Notes: generated from the sequence alone by a model not told the origin. 64,000 nucleotides of DNA from Anaerolineaceae bacterium (GCA_016124855.1 WGMX01000056.1:1-64000), one strand, 5' to 3'. Positions 33,573-42,093 are shown, counted from the first letter of the stretch. Translations and numbers: made by a program.

Positions 33573-34607
33573 ATGGCTGGACAACTTCCCTTTGCCATCG
33601 CAGTCGGCGGTATCAGCTTTTTGCTGGCTGTCATCTGGGGTGGGCCTTTTGTCGAGGTGCTGCGCCGTTTGGGGATCGGTAAAAAAATTCAAAAAGTTTT
33701 GAGTGAAGACCAACAGAAAAAAGTGGGTACGCCTACTATGGGCGGTATCATGATCGTTGTGCCCGTAGTTTTGATAGCCCTCGGTTTGAATTTGGTCAAC
33801 GTCATCCGAACAGTAACGGGCGCAAGTATCCTCTTGCCATTAGTTGTGCTGGTAGGATTTGGCGCTTTAGGGATGATTGATGATTGGGAGGGTATTCAGC
33901 GCTCACAGGGTCGCCCGATCGGTGAGGGTATTAGCCCGAGAGCCAAATTTCTGGGGCAGTTGATCTTGGCTACCGGTGTCGCTCTGATGATTTCCTTCTA
34001 CGGTGGCGGATTTCAATTCGCCAATCAGGTGACAATACCGCTTATTCCTTTTGCAATTAAGATTTCGCCTATCCTGTTTGTACCAATTACGGTTTTTTAC
34101 ATCATCGGCACATCAAATGCCATTAACTTTACCGACGGCATGGATGGTTTGGCCGGTATTATTTCAGCCAGTGCCTTCGCGGCCTACGGCGTGATCGGAT
34201 TTCTACAGGGACAAATTTTTCTGACGCAGTTTTGTTTCCTGCTGGTCGGCGCATGTTTCGCCTTCCTGTGGTACAACGCCCATCCCGCCCAATTATTTAT
34301 GGGCGACACAGGTTCGTTAGCCTTAGGCGCTACGCTGGGAACGATAGCCATTATGTCGGGGCAGTGGCTGCTTTTGCCCATTATTGCCATTATTCCTGTG
34401 GCTGAAACCATCAGCGTCATTTTGCAGGTGGGTTACTACAAACGCACCAAAGACCCGGTTACCGGACAGGGTAAACGCATTTTCCGCATGGCGCCGCTGC
34501 ACTATCATTTTGAACTCAGTGGTTGGAGCGAAACTCAAGTTGTTCAGCGCTTCTGGTTAATCGGCCTGTTGAGTGCCATTTTAGGTGTAGCTCTGGCACT
34601 GCTTTAA
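33573..34607 (+). CDS. mraY: Phospho-N-acetylmuramoyl-pentapeptide-transferase
   Basis: 344 residues, about ten membrane segments. It transfers phospho-MurNAc-pentapeptide to undecaprenyl phosphate to make lipid I at the inner membrane. Seen: KKVGTPTMGGIMI, the Asp pair in MIDDWEGIQ, NAINFTDGMDGLAG, MGDTGSLALG and the HYHFELSGWSETQVV histidine motif. murE and murF, which usually lie before mraY, are not here. Confidence 0.95.
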   Translation: MAGQLPFAIAVGGISFLLAVIWGGPFVEVLRRLGIGKKIQKVLSEDQQKKVGTPTMGGIMIVVPVVLIALGLNLVNVIRTVTGASILLPLVVLVGFGALGMIDDWEGIQRSQGRPIGEGISPRAKFLGQLILATGVALMISFYGGGFQFANQVTIPLIPFAIKISPILFVPITVFYIIGTSNAINFTDGMDGLAGIISASAFAAYGVIGFLQGQIFLTQFCFLLVGACFAFLWYNAHPAQLFMGDTGSLALGATLGTIAIMSGQWLLLPIIAIIPVAETISVILQVGYYKRTKDPVTGQGKRIFRMAPLHYHFELSGWSETQVVQRFWLIGLLSAILGVALALL

Positions 34608-34615
34608 TTTCGGAT

Positions 34616-36031
34616 TTGAATGGGCGAAAGCTGAGAAATCCTTTGCATACCAACGGTACAAGTAAGCTGGACAAACTTTATGGCAAGAAGGTAGCTGTTT
34701 TAGGTTTTGCGCGACAGGGTAAAGCGCTTGCCCGCTGGCTGCCGACGATTGGTGCGCGTGTGCTGGTGAGTGACAGCCGTCCCGCCGAGAAGTTAGCTGC
34801 CGAGGCTGCCGAATTTCCTGACGTGGAGTTTGTATTAGGCGAACATCCCGACACGATGTTAGAAGGTGTTGACCTGTTATGCATCTCTGGTGGAGTCGCG
34901 CCCGATTTACCGATTGTACTTTCAGCCGTTCAGCGGCGCATCCCCATCTCAAACGATGCCCAGCTATTTCTAGAGCGTTCTCCCGCGCCGGTGATTGGCA
35001 TTACAGGCAGCGCCGGGAAAACCACAACCACCACTTTGACCGGAGAAATCCTCAAGCGAGCAGGCATGACCACGTGGGTTGGGGGCAATATCGGTGACGT
35101 GTTGTTGGATGTTTTACCCCAAATCAAGCGCGAAGATGTGGTGGTGATGGAGCTTTCCAGCTTCCAACTGGAACTGATGACCACCAGCCCGCGAATGGGT
35201 GTGATTTTGAATATCACACCGAACCATCTTGACCGGCACGGCACGATGGAAAATTATGTGCGGGCCAAAGCCAACATGATTGTGCATCAGGGGATGAGTG
35301 ATACGGCTGTGCTGGGTTACGATGATTCCATGAGCCACAGTTTATCCGATGCGGTGCAAGGGCATTTGGTGTGGTTCAGTGGACAAGCAATGGTCAGTGA
35401 CGGCGCATTTATGGCGGGTCAGCGCCTGTTGGTCACCGGACGTTCCAGTATCGATGGCGACCCGCATATTGTCTGTGAACGCACAGAGATACCTTTGCGC
35501 GGTGATCATAATGTGATGAACGTGCTGGCAGCCTGTGCGATTACCGGCGCGAGCGGTGTTCCCGCAGATGTGATGGAAGCGACCATTCGCGATTTCAAAC
35601 CCGTTCCGCATCGGCTTGAAGTGGTGCGCGTGGTCAATGATGTGACCTACATTAATGACAGCATCGCGACCGCACCGGAACGAGTTGTGGCAGCTCTCAA
35701 GAGTTTTAGTGAACCGCTGATCTTGCTGGCAGGCGGAAAAGATAAAAACCTGCCGTGGGAAGAAATGATCCGGTTGGCGTTGAGCAAGTGTCGGCATATT
35801 GTGGCCTTTGGTGATGCCGGTGAATTGGTAGTAAATATGGTGAAGCAGGTTGCAGGCGACACCGAGTCCGTGACCCGCGTCCAAACCTTAGATGAAGCAC
35901 TGGCGAAGGCCGTTTCACTAGCCCAGCCGGGGGATGTGGTTTTACTCTCGCCGGGGGGAACCAGTTATGACGCTTATGTGGACTTCGCGGAACGGGGAGA
36001 ACACTTTCGCCAACTGGTAATGGCGCTATAA
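34616..36031 (+). CDS. murD: UDP-N-acetylmuramoylalanine--D-glutamate ligase
   Basis: About 471 residues. It adds D-Glu to UDP-MurNAc-L-Ala. KKVAVLGFARQGKALARWL is the N-terminal nucleotide fold, ITGSAGKTTTTTLTGEIL the ATP P-loop (Lys ~135), ELSSFQLELM and NITPNHLDRHG the central-domain motifs, and VPHRLEVVR...YINDSIATAP and LLAGGKDKNLPW the C-terminal domain. The start is uncertain: no ATG lies between the mraY stop and the conserved core, so TTG 34616 or TTG 34643 must serve. A frame open back to 34523 would overlap mraY by 85 nt and is unlikely. Confidence 0.93.
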   Translation: MNGRKLRNPLHTNGTSKLDKLYGKKVAVLGFARQGKALARWLPTIGARVLVSDSRPAEKLAAEAAEFPDVEFVLGEHPDTMLEGVDLLCISGGVAPDLPIVLSAVQRRIPISNDAQLFLERSPAPVIGITGSAGKTTTTTLTGEILKRAGMTTWVGGNIGDVLLDVLPQIKREDVVVMELSSFQLELMTTSPRMGVILNITPNHLDRHGTMENYVRAKANMIVHQGMSDTAVLGYDDSMSHSLSDAVQGHLVWFSGQAMVSDGAFMAGQRLLVTGRSSIDGDPHIVCERTEIPLRGDHNVMNVLAACAITGASGVPADVMEATIRDFKPVPHRLEVVRVVNDVTYINDSIATAPERVVAALKSFSEPLILLAGGKDKNLPWEEMIRLALSKCRHIVAFGDAGELVVNMVKQVAGDTESVTRVQTLDEALAKAVSLAQPGDVVLLSPGGTSYDAYVDFAERGEHFRQLVMAL

Positions 36032-36117
36032 TGATTTTATTCACAGGCCGAACCTTTCATTTATAAATAACGGGCTTGTGGTAGGCTTGCTGTATATTAT
36101 TTTTGAGGCTTAATCGT

Positions 36118-37476
36118 ATGGCTGACCAACCATTGATCGACACCAATCTGCCAGAGGTGATGCCCGGAACACCGCGTGCGCCCCGTCCGGTTCGAGCGAC
36201 ACCCCGTTCAACGCCGCGTGTCGCAGCCGAGGCTGCCCCAACCGAACAAAAACGGAGTTTTATCTCCACGCTTGATGGTTACCTGCTGGTCATCATCGGC
36301 ATTTTGCTGGCGATGGGTCTGATGATGGTTTACAGCACCACTTTTGACTGGAGCTACCAGACTTACGGCAACGAGGCCACCATTTTCTTGCAGCATGTTC
36401 GCAACATGGGCATCGGCGTAGCGGTGATGTTGATTACGGCCTTCATTGATTACCGTTTGTGGCGGCGGGTGGCGGTTCCACTGCTGTTGATTACGATTGG
36501 TGCGCTGGTGGCGGTTCTCCTGTTTGGTGATGACGTGTTCGGCGCGCGGCGGTCATTGATTAACGGGTCATTCCAGCCCAGCGAACTGGCCGAGTTGGTG
36601 ACGGTCATTTATATGGCGGCGTGGTTGAGTTCGCGCCGGACGCAAATCCGCAGTTTGACCTATGGACTGCTGCCGTTTGCCTTTTTGGTGGGCATCGTCG
36701 CCGTCTTGATTTTGCGCCAGCCGGACATCAGTACCGCCGCGACGGTGGTCGCCGTAGCCGGTATTATGTTTTTTCTGGCGGGTGCGGATTTGCTGCAACT
36801 GGCAGTTACGGGCGCGATTGTCGGCGTTGTCGGCTTTGTTTATGTGACCTCCTTTGGCCCCAGTTATGCCAACGGTCGTATTAATTCGTTCGTTTCCAGC
36901 GTGGCCGATGTCACCCAGTCGGATTATCACGTGCAGCAGGCCATTATTGCTTTCAACAACGGCGGTTTGACCGGTGTTGGACTGGGGCAGGGCAAGCAGA
37001 AATTTGGTAATTTGCCCGCGCCGCACACCGACAGTATCTTCGCGGTGATTGGTGAGGAACTGGGTTTGATGGGCGCGGCGCTGGTGGTCGGGTTATACAT
37101 CGTGCTGGTGATACGCGGAATCCAGATCGCGCGAAGGTCGGTTGACCACTTCGGGGCGCTGCTGGCGGCGGGATTAACCATATGGATGGCCATCAAAGCA
37201 CTGCTCAATATCGCGGTTATGACGGCGGTTGTGCCGCCAACCGGTTCGCCGCTGCCCTTCATCAGCTTCGGCGGGTCGTCGTTGATGGTGCTGCTGGTGG
37301 GTACGGGATTGCTCTTGAGCGTATCGCGGGTACGTGCCAAGCAGACCTTACCCAAATGGTCAGCGCAGGCTCCCGAACGGCGGAACGTGATTGTGCCAGA
37401 ACCGCGTCGTCCGCGTGTGACCGCTTCCAACCGTCCACGTCCCAAAGTGGATGAGAAGCCGACGTTTGTAGAGTGA
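36118..37476 (+). CDS. ftsW: Septal peptidoglycan glycosyltransferase FtsW
   Basis: 452 residues. A Pro/Arg-rich cytoplasmic N-tail (~50 residues) is followed by ~10 membrane helices of the SEDS family: YSTTFDWSY, the INGSFQPSELAELV motif, LRQPDISTAATV, HTDSIFAVIGEELGLMGAA, and FISFGGSSLMVLLVGTGLLLSVSR near the end, then a basic tail. It polymerises lipid II at the septum with FtsI. ATG 36118 follows GAGG by 10 nt; TTG 36103 is an upstream alternative. A repeat tract and terminator follow directly. Confidence 0.93.
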   Translation: MADQPLIDTNLPEVMPGTPRAPRPVRATPRSTPRVAAEAAPTEQKRSFISTLDGYLLVIIGILLAMGLMMVYSTTFDWSYQTYGNEATIFLQHVRNMGIGVAVMLITAFIDYRLWRRVAVPLLLITIGALVAVLLFGDDVFGARRSLINGSFQPSELAELVTVIYMAAWLSSRRTQIRSLTYGLLPFAFLVGIVAVLILRQPDISTAATVVAVAGIMFFLAGADLLQLAVTGAIVGVVGFVYVTSFGPSYANGRINSFVSSVADVTQSDYHVQQAIIAFNNGGLTGVGLGQGKQKFGNLPAPHTDSIFAVIGEELGLMGAALVVGLYIVLVIRGIQIARRSVDHFGALLAAGLTIWMAIKALLNIAVMTAVVPPTGSPLPFISFGGSSLMVLLVGTGLLLSVSRVRAKQTLPKWSAQAPERRNVIVPEPRRPRVTASNRPRPKVDEKPTFVE

Positions 37477-37485
37477 AAAGAAGTA

Positions 37486-37510
37486 TCGAGTTCTGAGTAC
37501 CGAGTTCTAA
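37486..37510. repeat. Dispersed GAGTACCGAGTTCTAAG-type repeat after ftsW
   Basis: TCGAGTTCTGAGTACCGAGT then TCTAA, starting 10 nt after the ftsW stop; reverse-strand relative of the ACTCGGTACTC family. Confidence 0.6.
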
Positions 37511-37522
37511 GTTAATGCAAAA

Positions 37523-37549
37523 GCGGTGGACAGTAGTTCGCCGTTTTTT
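37523..37549 (+). terminator. Terminator after ftsW
   Basis: GCGGTG...CGCCG stem (with one G-T pair), extendable by AAAA/TTTT, then six T. It would end the mraZ-ftsW transcript before the inserted TIR genes. Confidence 0.55.
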
Positions 37550-38163
37550 GTTACTAATTCTCCCTCAAAAGAGTGACACTAAAGTTAGAAGATTCGAACC
37601 GAATCGGCTTGACGATAAACGTACAAATGTTCTAAAATGAGAATCCGTTTGATTGCCTTCAAATGACATCATCCGGTTGCACCTTAACAACTTGAATGCC
37701 AATGTCAATGCCGCCGCCACTGCCGCCACAAAACGCACTGCCAATCATGCCGGATTTGCCATTTCTCCCTCAACCATAAAGCAAATTCGGCAAGTATGGC
37801 AATAAAAACCGTTCTGACACGGACGACTGTGACGATATTGACGACATTTCAGACATATGCTCCCGTGAGGCGACACAAAAAGCACTTATGGCGGCGCGCC
37901 GACGACGACATCGCCGACATAAAACGGTTTTGTCTGGAGCTAGAAGCCGATGGCTAACCGCTAAAAGCTCTGCTGAATCTGCCGCATTTGCAGAATTTTC
38001 CGCACATTCGGCAAATCGCTCCCTCAATTCTGCCGCCAAAGCCCATTCTTGCAACTGCGGTTTTTGCAGTTTCCGCAGAATTTGTGTCATTTCCAATGGG
38101 CGCTTCGAAAATCTGAAAGGCTATGGGCATGATGTAAATGAAGCTTGGTCTAGATACGCTATT
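37550..38163. other. Noncoding region between ftsW and the TIR gene
   Basis: About 610 bases with no convincing gene. It contains GATTCG-AAC-CGAATC (37593-37607), a run of GCCGCC/TTTGCC/TTCGGC words, and a GCTAGAAGC...GCTAACCGCTAAAAGC tract at ~37938-37972 that resembles a further tandem-word repeat family. Confidence 0.45.
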
Positions 38164-38745
38164 TTAGTGTATCCCTGTGATACCTCTTGATCGCATCTCT
38201 TCTGCGAGTTTCTTACCAAATTCATTTTCTGCCAAGTAATCAACCTTTTTCTGTAGTTGCTTCATAGCTAATTCTTCTGGTGTTTCAATCTGTATTTCAA
38301 GTGCTTTTAGCAGGATAGCTTTCAAGTCAGCTTTATTCTGAAAAGTAAGATTGAAATTCTCGCACAGTACATTGAAGAACACTAATAACTCGGCACTATC
38401 TAATATTGATTTGCCTTGAAGGGTTTGCAGTGGATGTGGTATATCTGTTTTAGGATGATAAAGGGGAAGAATTTTCTTATAACCTTTTTGCCCCCAAATA
38501 TACCCATATTCGAATGAAACCCATGTACTTTTTGCTGATAGCGGAGTTATCAATGGAATTATTACATCAGCACGATCAAGATTTTCCATCACAATAGATA
38601 ACCATTCGCCGTAAGGTATTGCATCTGGTTCGGATGATACGAATACAGCTTCTTTGTCTAAATCCATCTCATTGCGTATTTGATTGGCAAGGAAATGAGC
38701 AAACTCTCGGTCAAGTTTTGAATGGCTGAGGAAAATATGTACCAT
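38164..38745 (-). CDS. Stand-alone TIR domain protein
   Basis: 193 residues. VHIFLSHSKLDREFAHFLAN opens a TIR domain, AVFVSSEPDAIPYGEWLS is the BB-loop region, and STWVSFEYGYIW places Glu79 at the catalytic position. The C-terminal ~60 residues are helical and Lys/Glu-rich (MKQLQKKVDYLAENEFGKKLAEEM), possibly an oligomerisation element. No membrane segment or partner domain is present. Bacterial TIR proteins of this size often hydrolyse NAD+ or make cyclic ADP-ribose signals. It lies inside the division cluster in reverse orientation and diverges from 38887-39483. AT-rich codon use differs from the neighbouring mur and fts genes and points to acquisition. Confidence 0.82.
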   Translation of the reverse strand: MVHIFLSHSKLDREFAHFLANQIRNEMDLDKEAVFVSSEPDAIPYGEWLSIVMENLDRADVIIPLITPLSAKSTWVSFEYGYIWGQKGYKKILPLYHPKTDIPHPLQTLQGKSILDSAELLVFFNVLCENFNLTFQNKADLKAILLKALEIQIETPEELAMKQLQKKVDYLAENEFGKKLAEEMRSRGITGIH

Positions 38746-38886
38746 ATTTATCTCGATTAATATCTACTCTTTTCTAATCCTATCATCTTTTAATTCGTTT
38801 GTGTACTTTATCCCCTGTTTCTAGGGTGTGGCTTCCCTTATTTAGCTTTACCATGATCATATTGTAGTAAAAGGGGGTATTGTTAG

Positions 38887-39483
38887 GTGAATCAGGAACA
38901 AATGACAAATGCAGCTTTTGTATCAGGAATTGTTCAGACAATAGCGGTTGTTATACAAACACTTTTGGGATTAGCAGCTATTTTGCTTGCATTTCGCGAA
39001 GTGAGAAAATGGCGTACCGAGTTACTAGGAAGTCGAAAAATTGAACTTGCGATCAAACTTGGATACATGGCGAAGACAGTCAATGAAGTATTCAAATCAG
39101 GGCGTGGGGCATGGGGACAAAAAGCGCCAGAATATAAACCCAATACTACGGAAGCCGATAGATGGAAACAAGATCGGGAATATGACTTCAACGAACGGCT
39201 TAAGTTAATACAGAGCAAACTTGAGCCGCTAAATGAATTATCATGGGAAATGTCAGCCTTGTTTGACGATTACCAAGAGATTGAAGTTCAGGTTGGACAA
39301 TACAACCGAAAGTTCAATGAATTGCGAGTTGCGATGCAAATGGAATATCACGAGCGAGGTCAGAAAGACTTTACAGACGTAATTTACGGCGGATACGACA
39401 ACGCAAACGAATTTAGTCGGGACATTGAAATCATCACTAATAAACTGCAAGAGTTTGCACATAAGCATATTCATGGCAAATAG
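38887..39483 (+). CDS. Membrane protein with coiled coil, hypothetical
   Basis: 198 residues. One N-terminal membrane helix (IAVVIQTLLGLAAILLAF) is followed by a charged helical cytoplasmic region (EVRKWRTELLGSRKIELAIKL... ERLKLIQSKLEPLNELSWEM... ITNKLQEFAHKHIHGK) that looks like coiled coil. I recognise no named family, though proteins of this pattern occur as accessory genes. GTG 38887 has AGGGGG 9 nt upstream; ATG 38902 is an alternative. It is divergent from the TIR gene, shares its low GC, and has a strong terminator behind it, so the two look like one imported cassette. Confidence 0.65.
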   Translation: MNQEQMTNAAFVSGIVQTIAVVIQTLLGLAAILLAFREVRKWRTELLGSRKIELAIKLGYMAKTVNEVFKSGRGAWGQKAPEYKPNTTEADRWKQDREYDFNERLKLIQSKLEPLNELSWEMSALFDDYQEIEVQVGQYNRKFNELRVAMQMEYHERGQKDFTDVIYGGYDNANEFSRDIEIITNKLQEFAHKHIHGK

Positions 39484-39536
39484 ACGAAGTTCCATACATA
39501 AAGGGCTTCTCTCTTTTAGTTTTGGTATGACCTAAT

Positions 39537-39562
39537 AAAAATCCGGTATGAGGCGGATTTTT
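39537..39562 (+). terminator. Terminator of the inserted cassette
   Basis: AAAATCCG and CGGATTTT form a perfect stem around GTATGAGG, followed by T-rich sequence. Confidence 0.8.
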
Positions 39563-39652
39563 GATCGCCTCTTTTATCCGAGTTTCCTTAATCTTCTGCT
39601 ACTGCTACAATAGCCTTCTATGACGATCTACGAAGGCGACTTTTAAGTTTAT

Positions 39653-40777
39653 ATGCGTAACGAAAATGGTTTTCGCATAATGGTGGCTGCTGGCGGCACT
39701 GGTGGACACGTTTATCCGGCTTTGGCGATTGCCGAGGCGCTGGTGCGTTTGTATCCACAGGTCAGCCTTGGTTTTGTGGGCGGCGTGGGCGGTTTTGAGC
39801 GTCCACTGATGAAGGAAACGACGGTTCAATTCGCCACATACGACGAGGTGCGTTCGGGGCCGCTGCACGGCGTGAATATCCTTAAGATGCTGGTCAGCGC
39901 GATTCAGTTGATAATAGGAACAGTGCAGGCGTTGTGGTTGGTCAAGCGTCGCAATCCCGATGCGCTGCTGCTGACGGGCGGTTGGGTCGGTTTGCCGGTG
40001 GCGCTGGCAGCGTGGGTGTGGCGTGTGCCGAGTATGATTTTCCTGCCGGACATCGAGCCGGGGTTGACGATCCAAGTGCTGCGGCGGTTGGTGCGTAAAG
40101 TGGCGCTGACGGTGGACGAGTCGAAGCAATATTTTCCGTCCAACGAAACCGTCACCACCGGTTATCCCCTGCGGCAGTCGATGCTGGATGCCACGCGTGA
40201 GGCCGGAATCAAACAGTTCGGCTTGGATGAGTCCCGTAAGACGCTTCTGGTTTTCGGTGGGAGCAGGGGTTCACGGGCGATCAATTACGCGCTGCTGGAT
40301 ATTCTGCCGCAACTGTTGGCCGATGGTGTGCAGGTGATTCATGTGACGGGAACGCTCGATTGGCCGGACATTGAAGCGCGGCGGAAAGCGATGCCGGATA
40401 CAACCCATTACCGTGCTTTTCCGTACTTACATCATGAGATGGGATTAGCGATGGCGGCTGCGGATGTGGTGGTGTGCCGTTCGGGTGCGAGTACCTTGGG
40501 CGAGTTCCCGCAGTTTGGGCTGCCGTCAATTTTGATCCCGCTGGCGTGGGCGTGGCGTTACCAGAAAGTGAATGCGGATTATCTGGCAGAGCGTGGCGCG
40601 GCAATTGAACTGGACGAGAAAGATATGACTGAACGTTTGCTACCAACTTTACATGATCTCCTGCATGACGCGGCGCGTTTGGAACAAATGCAGCAGGCGG
40701 CGCGGCGATTAGCGCGGCCTGATGGGGCGAAATGCGCGGCGGAGGCATTGGTGGAACTGGCAGGAGCAAACCGATGA
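39653..40777 (+). CDS. murG: UDP-GlcNAc:lipid I GlcNAc transferase
   Basis: 374 residues. It converts lipid I to lipid II on the cytoplasmic membrane face. MVAAGGTGGHVYPALAIAEAL is the N-terminal G-loop, ILLTGGWVGLPVALAA-like and FLPDIEPGL follow, LVFGGSRGSRAINYALLDILPQL is the hinge G-loop, and VVVCRSGASTLGEFPQFGLPSILIPL is the donor-site motif. ATG 39653 was chosen, although the internal ATG at ~39680 (MVAAGG) cannot be excluded. The stop overlaps the next start (ATGA). Confidence 0.95.
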   Translation: MRNENGFRIMVAAGGTGGHVYPALAIAEALVRLYPQVSLGFVGGVGGFERPLMKETTVQFATYDEVRSGPLHGVNILKMLVSAIQLIIGTVQALWLVKRRNPDALLLTGGWVGLPVALAAWVWRVPSMIFLPDIEPGLTIQVLRRLVRKVALTVDESKQYFPSNETVTTGYPLRQSMLDATREAGIKQFGLDESRKTLLVFGGSRGSRAINYALLDILPQLLADGVQVIHVTGTLDWPDIEARRKAMPDTTHYRAFPYLHHEMGLAMAAADVVVCRSGASTLGEFPQFGLPSILIPLAWAWRYQKVNADYLAERGAAIELDEKDMTERLLPTLHDLLHDAARLEQMQQAARRLARPDGAKCAAEALVELAGANR

Positions 40778-41313
40778 TACAACTTTCCACATTGTTGTGG
40801 GGCTTTGCGCTGGTGTTCGGTGTGATCGGTTATATGCGTGGTTTGCCGAAAGAGTTGATTTCGCTGGCGGGTATCATTCTGGCGTTGTTCGCGCTGTTTC
40901 AGTTTGATCGTGGCCTGCGCGGAATTTTGCTGGCGAATGTGCCGGGGATGCAGCGTTTTATTATTCAAAGTATCATCTTTTTGGGCATCGCGTTTTTTGC
41001 CTATCAGACACGGGCGATTGGCCGGCGTTTGAATGTGAACGAGGGCGGGCGCGATAATTTACAATCGACGGTATTGGGTGCGATTGTGGGATTCGCCAAC
41101 GGTTACTTGATCTTCGGCTCGATCTGGTATTTCATGGACATCAATCAATACCCGTTGAGTCCGTTTATCGAAGCCCCGTTAGCGGGTTCACCGAGTGCAG
41201 CAACGATTAGCGCGCTGCCGTTGTATGTGCTGGCGGGCGGGCCGGGTGGTGATGGCAGTTTGCTGTCGTTGGTGGTGATTATCCTGTTTGTGATCGTGTT
41301 GATCTTGATTTAG
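40774..41313 (+). CDS. CvpA-like membrane protein (copy 1)
   Basis: 179 residues, four predicted membrane helices. The opening WGFALVFGVIGYMRGLPKELISLAGIILALFALFQF has the GxxRGxxKE pattern of the CvpA family. The middle has a polar loop (RAIGRRLNVNEGGRDNL), then LGAIVGFANGYLIFGSIWYFMDINQYP, and the protein ends in a hydrophobic tail (VVIILFVIVLILI). It is coupled to murG by ATGA. A paralogue follows at 41483 after two hairpin elements. CvpA affects envelope integrity in other bacteria; the role here is unknown, but a place between murG and murC suggests envelope work. Confidence 0.7.
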   Translation: MIQLSTLLWGFALVFGVIGYMRGLPKELISLAGIILALFALFQFDRGLRGILLANVPGMQRFIIQSIIFLGIAFFAYQTRAIGRRLNVNEGGRDNLQSTVLGAIVGFANGYLIFGSIWYFMDINQYPLSPFIEAPLAGSPSAATISALPLYVLAGGPGGDGSLLSLVVIILFVIVLILI

Positions 41314-41317
41314 AAAT

Positions 41318-41354
41318 CCTCACCCCCATCCCCTCTCCATTGCATGGAGAGGGG
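41318..41354. repeat. CCTCACCCCC hairpin element, copy 1
   Basis: CCTCACCCCCAT leads into an 11-bp perfect stem (CCCCTCTCCAT at 41330-41340 with ATGGAGAGGGG at 41344-41354) around a TGC loop. It lies just after the first CvpA-like gene. Confidence 0.7.
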
Positions 41355-41395
41355 AGCAAGACGGTTAAGTGGGATGCGGGAGTTGATATTTGTTA

Positions 41396-41432
41396 ACCCC
41401 CACCCTAACCCTCCCCCGCAAGCAGGGGAGGG
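41396..41432. repeat. CCACCCTAACC hairpin element, copy 2
   Basis: ACCCCCACCCTAACCCTCC then CCCGCAAGCAGGGGAGGG. The stem is CCCTCCCC (41409-41416) with GGGGAGGG (41425-41432). Confidence 0.7.
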
Positions 41433-41482
41433 AATAACAGATGGGCAGATGCCCTTAATGAGAACGGTTAGGTAGCTGCGAC

Positions 41483-42031
41483 GTGGTTTCGCTTTACAGT
41501 ATGCTCTGGGTATCAGCGATATTTTTCGGCGTGATCGGTGTGATTCGTGGTCTGCGGCGCGAGATCGTGTCGTTTGGCGGAATTGTGCTGGCGACGTTTG
41601 CGCTGTTCCAATTTGATGTGCTGCTGCGCGGCGTGTTTTTGGCATCCATTTCGCGTGACCAAGCCTTTTTTGTGCAGGCGGGATTGTTTTGTGTGGTGGT
41701 GTACTTCGCCTATCAGACGCGGAGCTTTGGCGGTTATGATAATCCTCCGGGGCAGCAAGGGCCGCGTTCCAACCGCTATCAGGATGCGCTGCTCGGTGGT
41801 CTGTTGGGGGCATTGAACGGCTATTTGATCTGGGGCGCCATCTGGTACTTCCTCGATATTAACGACTATCCATTTGCTCCGCTGATTACGGCTCCGGCGG
41901 CCAACTCCATCAGCGCGCAGGCGTTGAATTCCATCCCCTTAGTGTTAATGGGAAGCATCACCGGCGGCGGCAGTCAAGTGCTGACGGTCATCGTGGTGCT
42001 GCTGTTCGTGGTGGTCTTGGTCGTGATGTAA
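41483..42031 (+). CDS. CvpA-like membrane protein (copy 2)
   Basis: 182 residues from GTG 41483, paralogous along its whole length to 40774-41313: FFGVIGVIRGLRREIVSFGGIVLATFALFQF, FAYQTRSFGGYDN, LGGLLGALNGYLIWGAIWYFLDINDYPFAPLI, and a hydrophobic C-tail (VIVVLLFVVVLVVM). The pair arose by tandem duplication and is now well diverged. Both share the unusual conserved FAYQTR and WYF(M/L)DIN stretches, which may define a subfamily. It is bounded by hairpin elements on both sides. Confidence 0.7.
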   Translation: MVSLYSMLWVSAIFFGVIGVIRGLRREIVSFGGIVLATFALFQFDVLLRGVFLASISRDQAFFVQAGLFCVVVYFAYQTRSFGGYDNPPGQQGPRSNRYQDALLGGLLGALNGYLIWGAIWYFLDINDYPFAPLITAPAANSISAQALNSIPLVLMGSITGGGSQVLTVIVVLLFVVVLVVM

Positions 42032-42075
42032 GGTTCGTGGTTCGGTATCCCTCTCGTTATTAAAGTTTATTACGA

Positions 42076-42081
42076 TATAAT
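42076..42081 (+). promoter_or_regulatory. Possible -10 box before murC
   Basis: TATAAT in TACGATATAATACGCC, with a poor -35. A transcript from here would carry the hairpin element in its 5' leader. Confidence 0.3.
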
Positions 42082-42093
42082 ACGCCTCATTTA

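Noticed and set aside
34523..34615. Upstream ATG extension of murD
   Set aside because: It would overlap mraY by 85 nt and add residues absent from the MurD family.
37585..37615. GGTTCGAATC on the minus strand, like a tRNA T-loop
   Set aside because: It is the centre of a simple GATTCG-AAC-CGAATC palindrome; no acceptor stem, anticodon arm or CCA-side pairing could be laid out around it.
37770..38096. 108-codon open frame on the minus strand after ftsW
   Set aside because: Composition follows repeated GCC/TTG words, with no ribosome binding site or recognisable family; treated as part of the noncoding repeat region.
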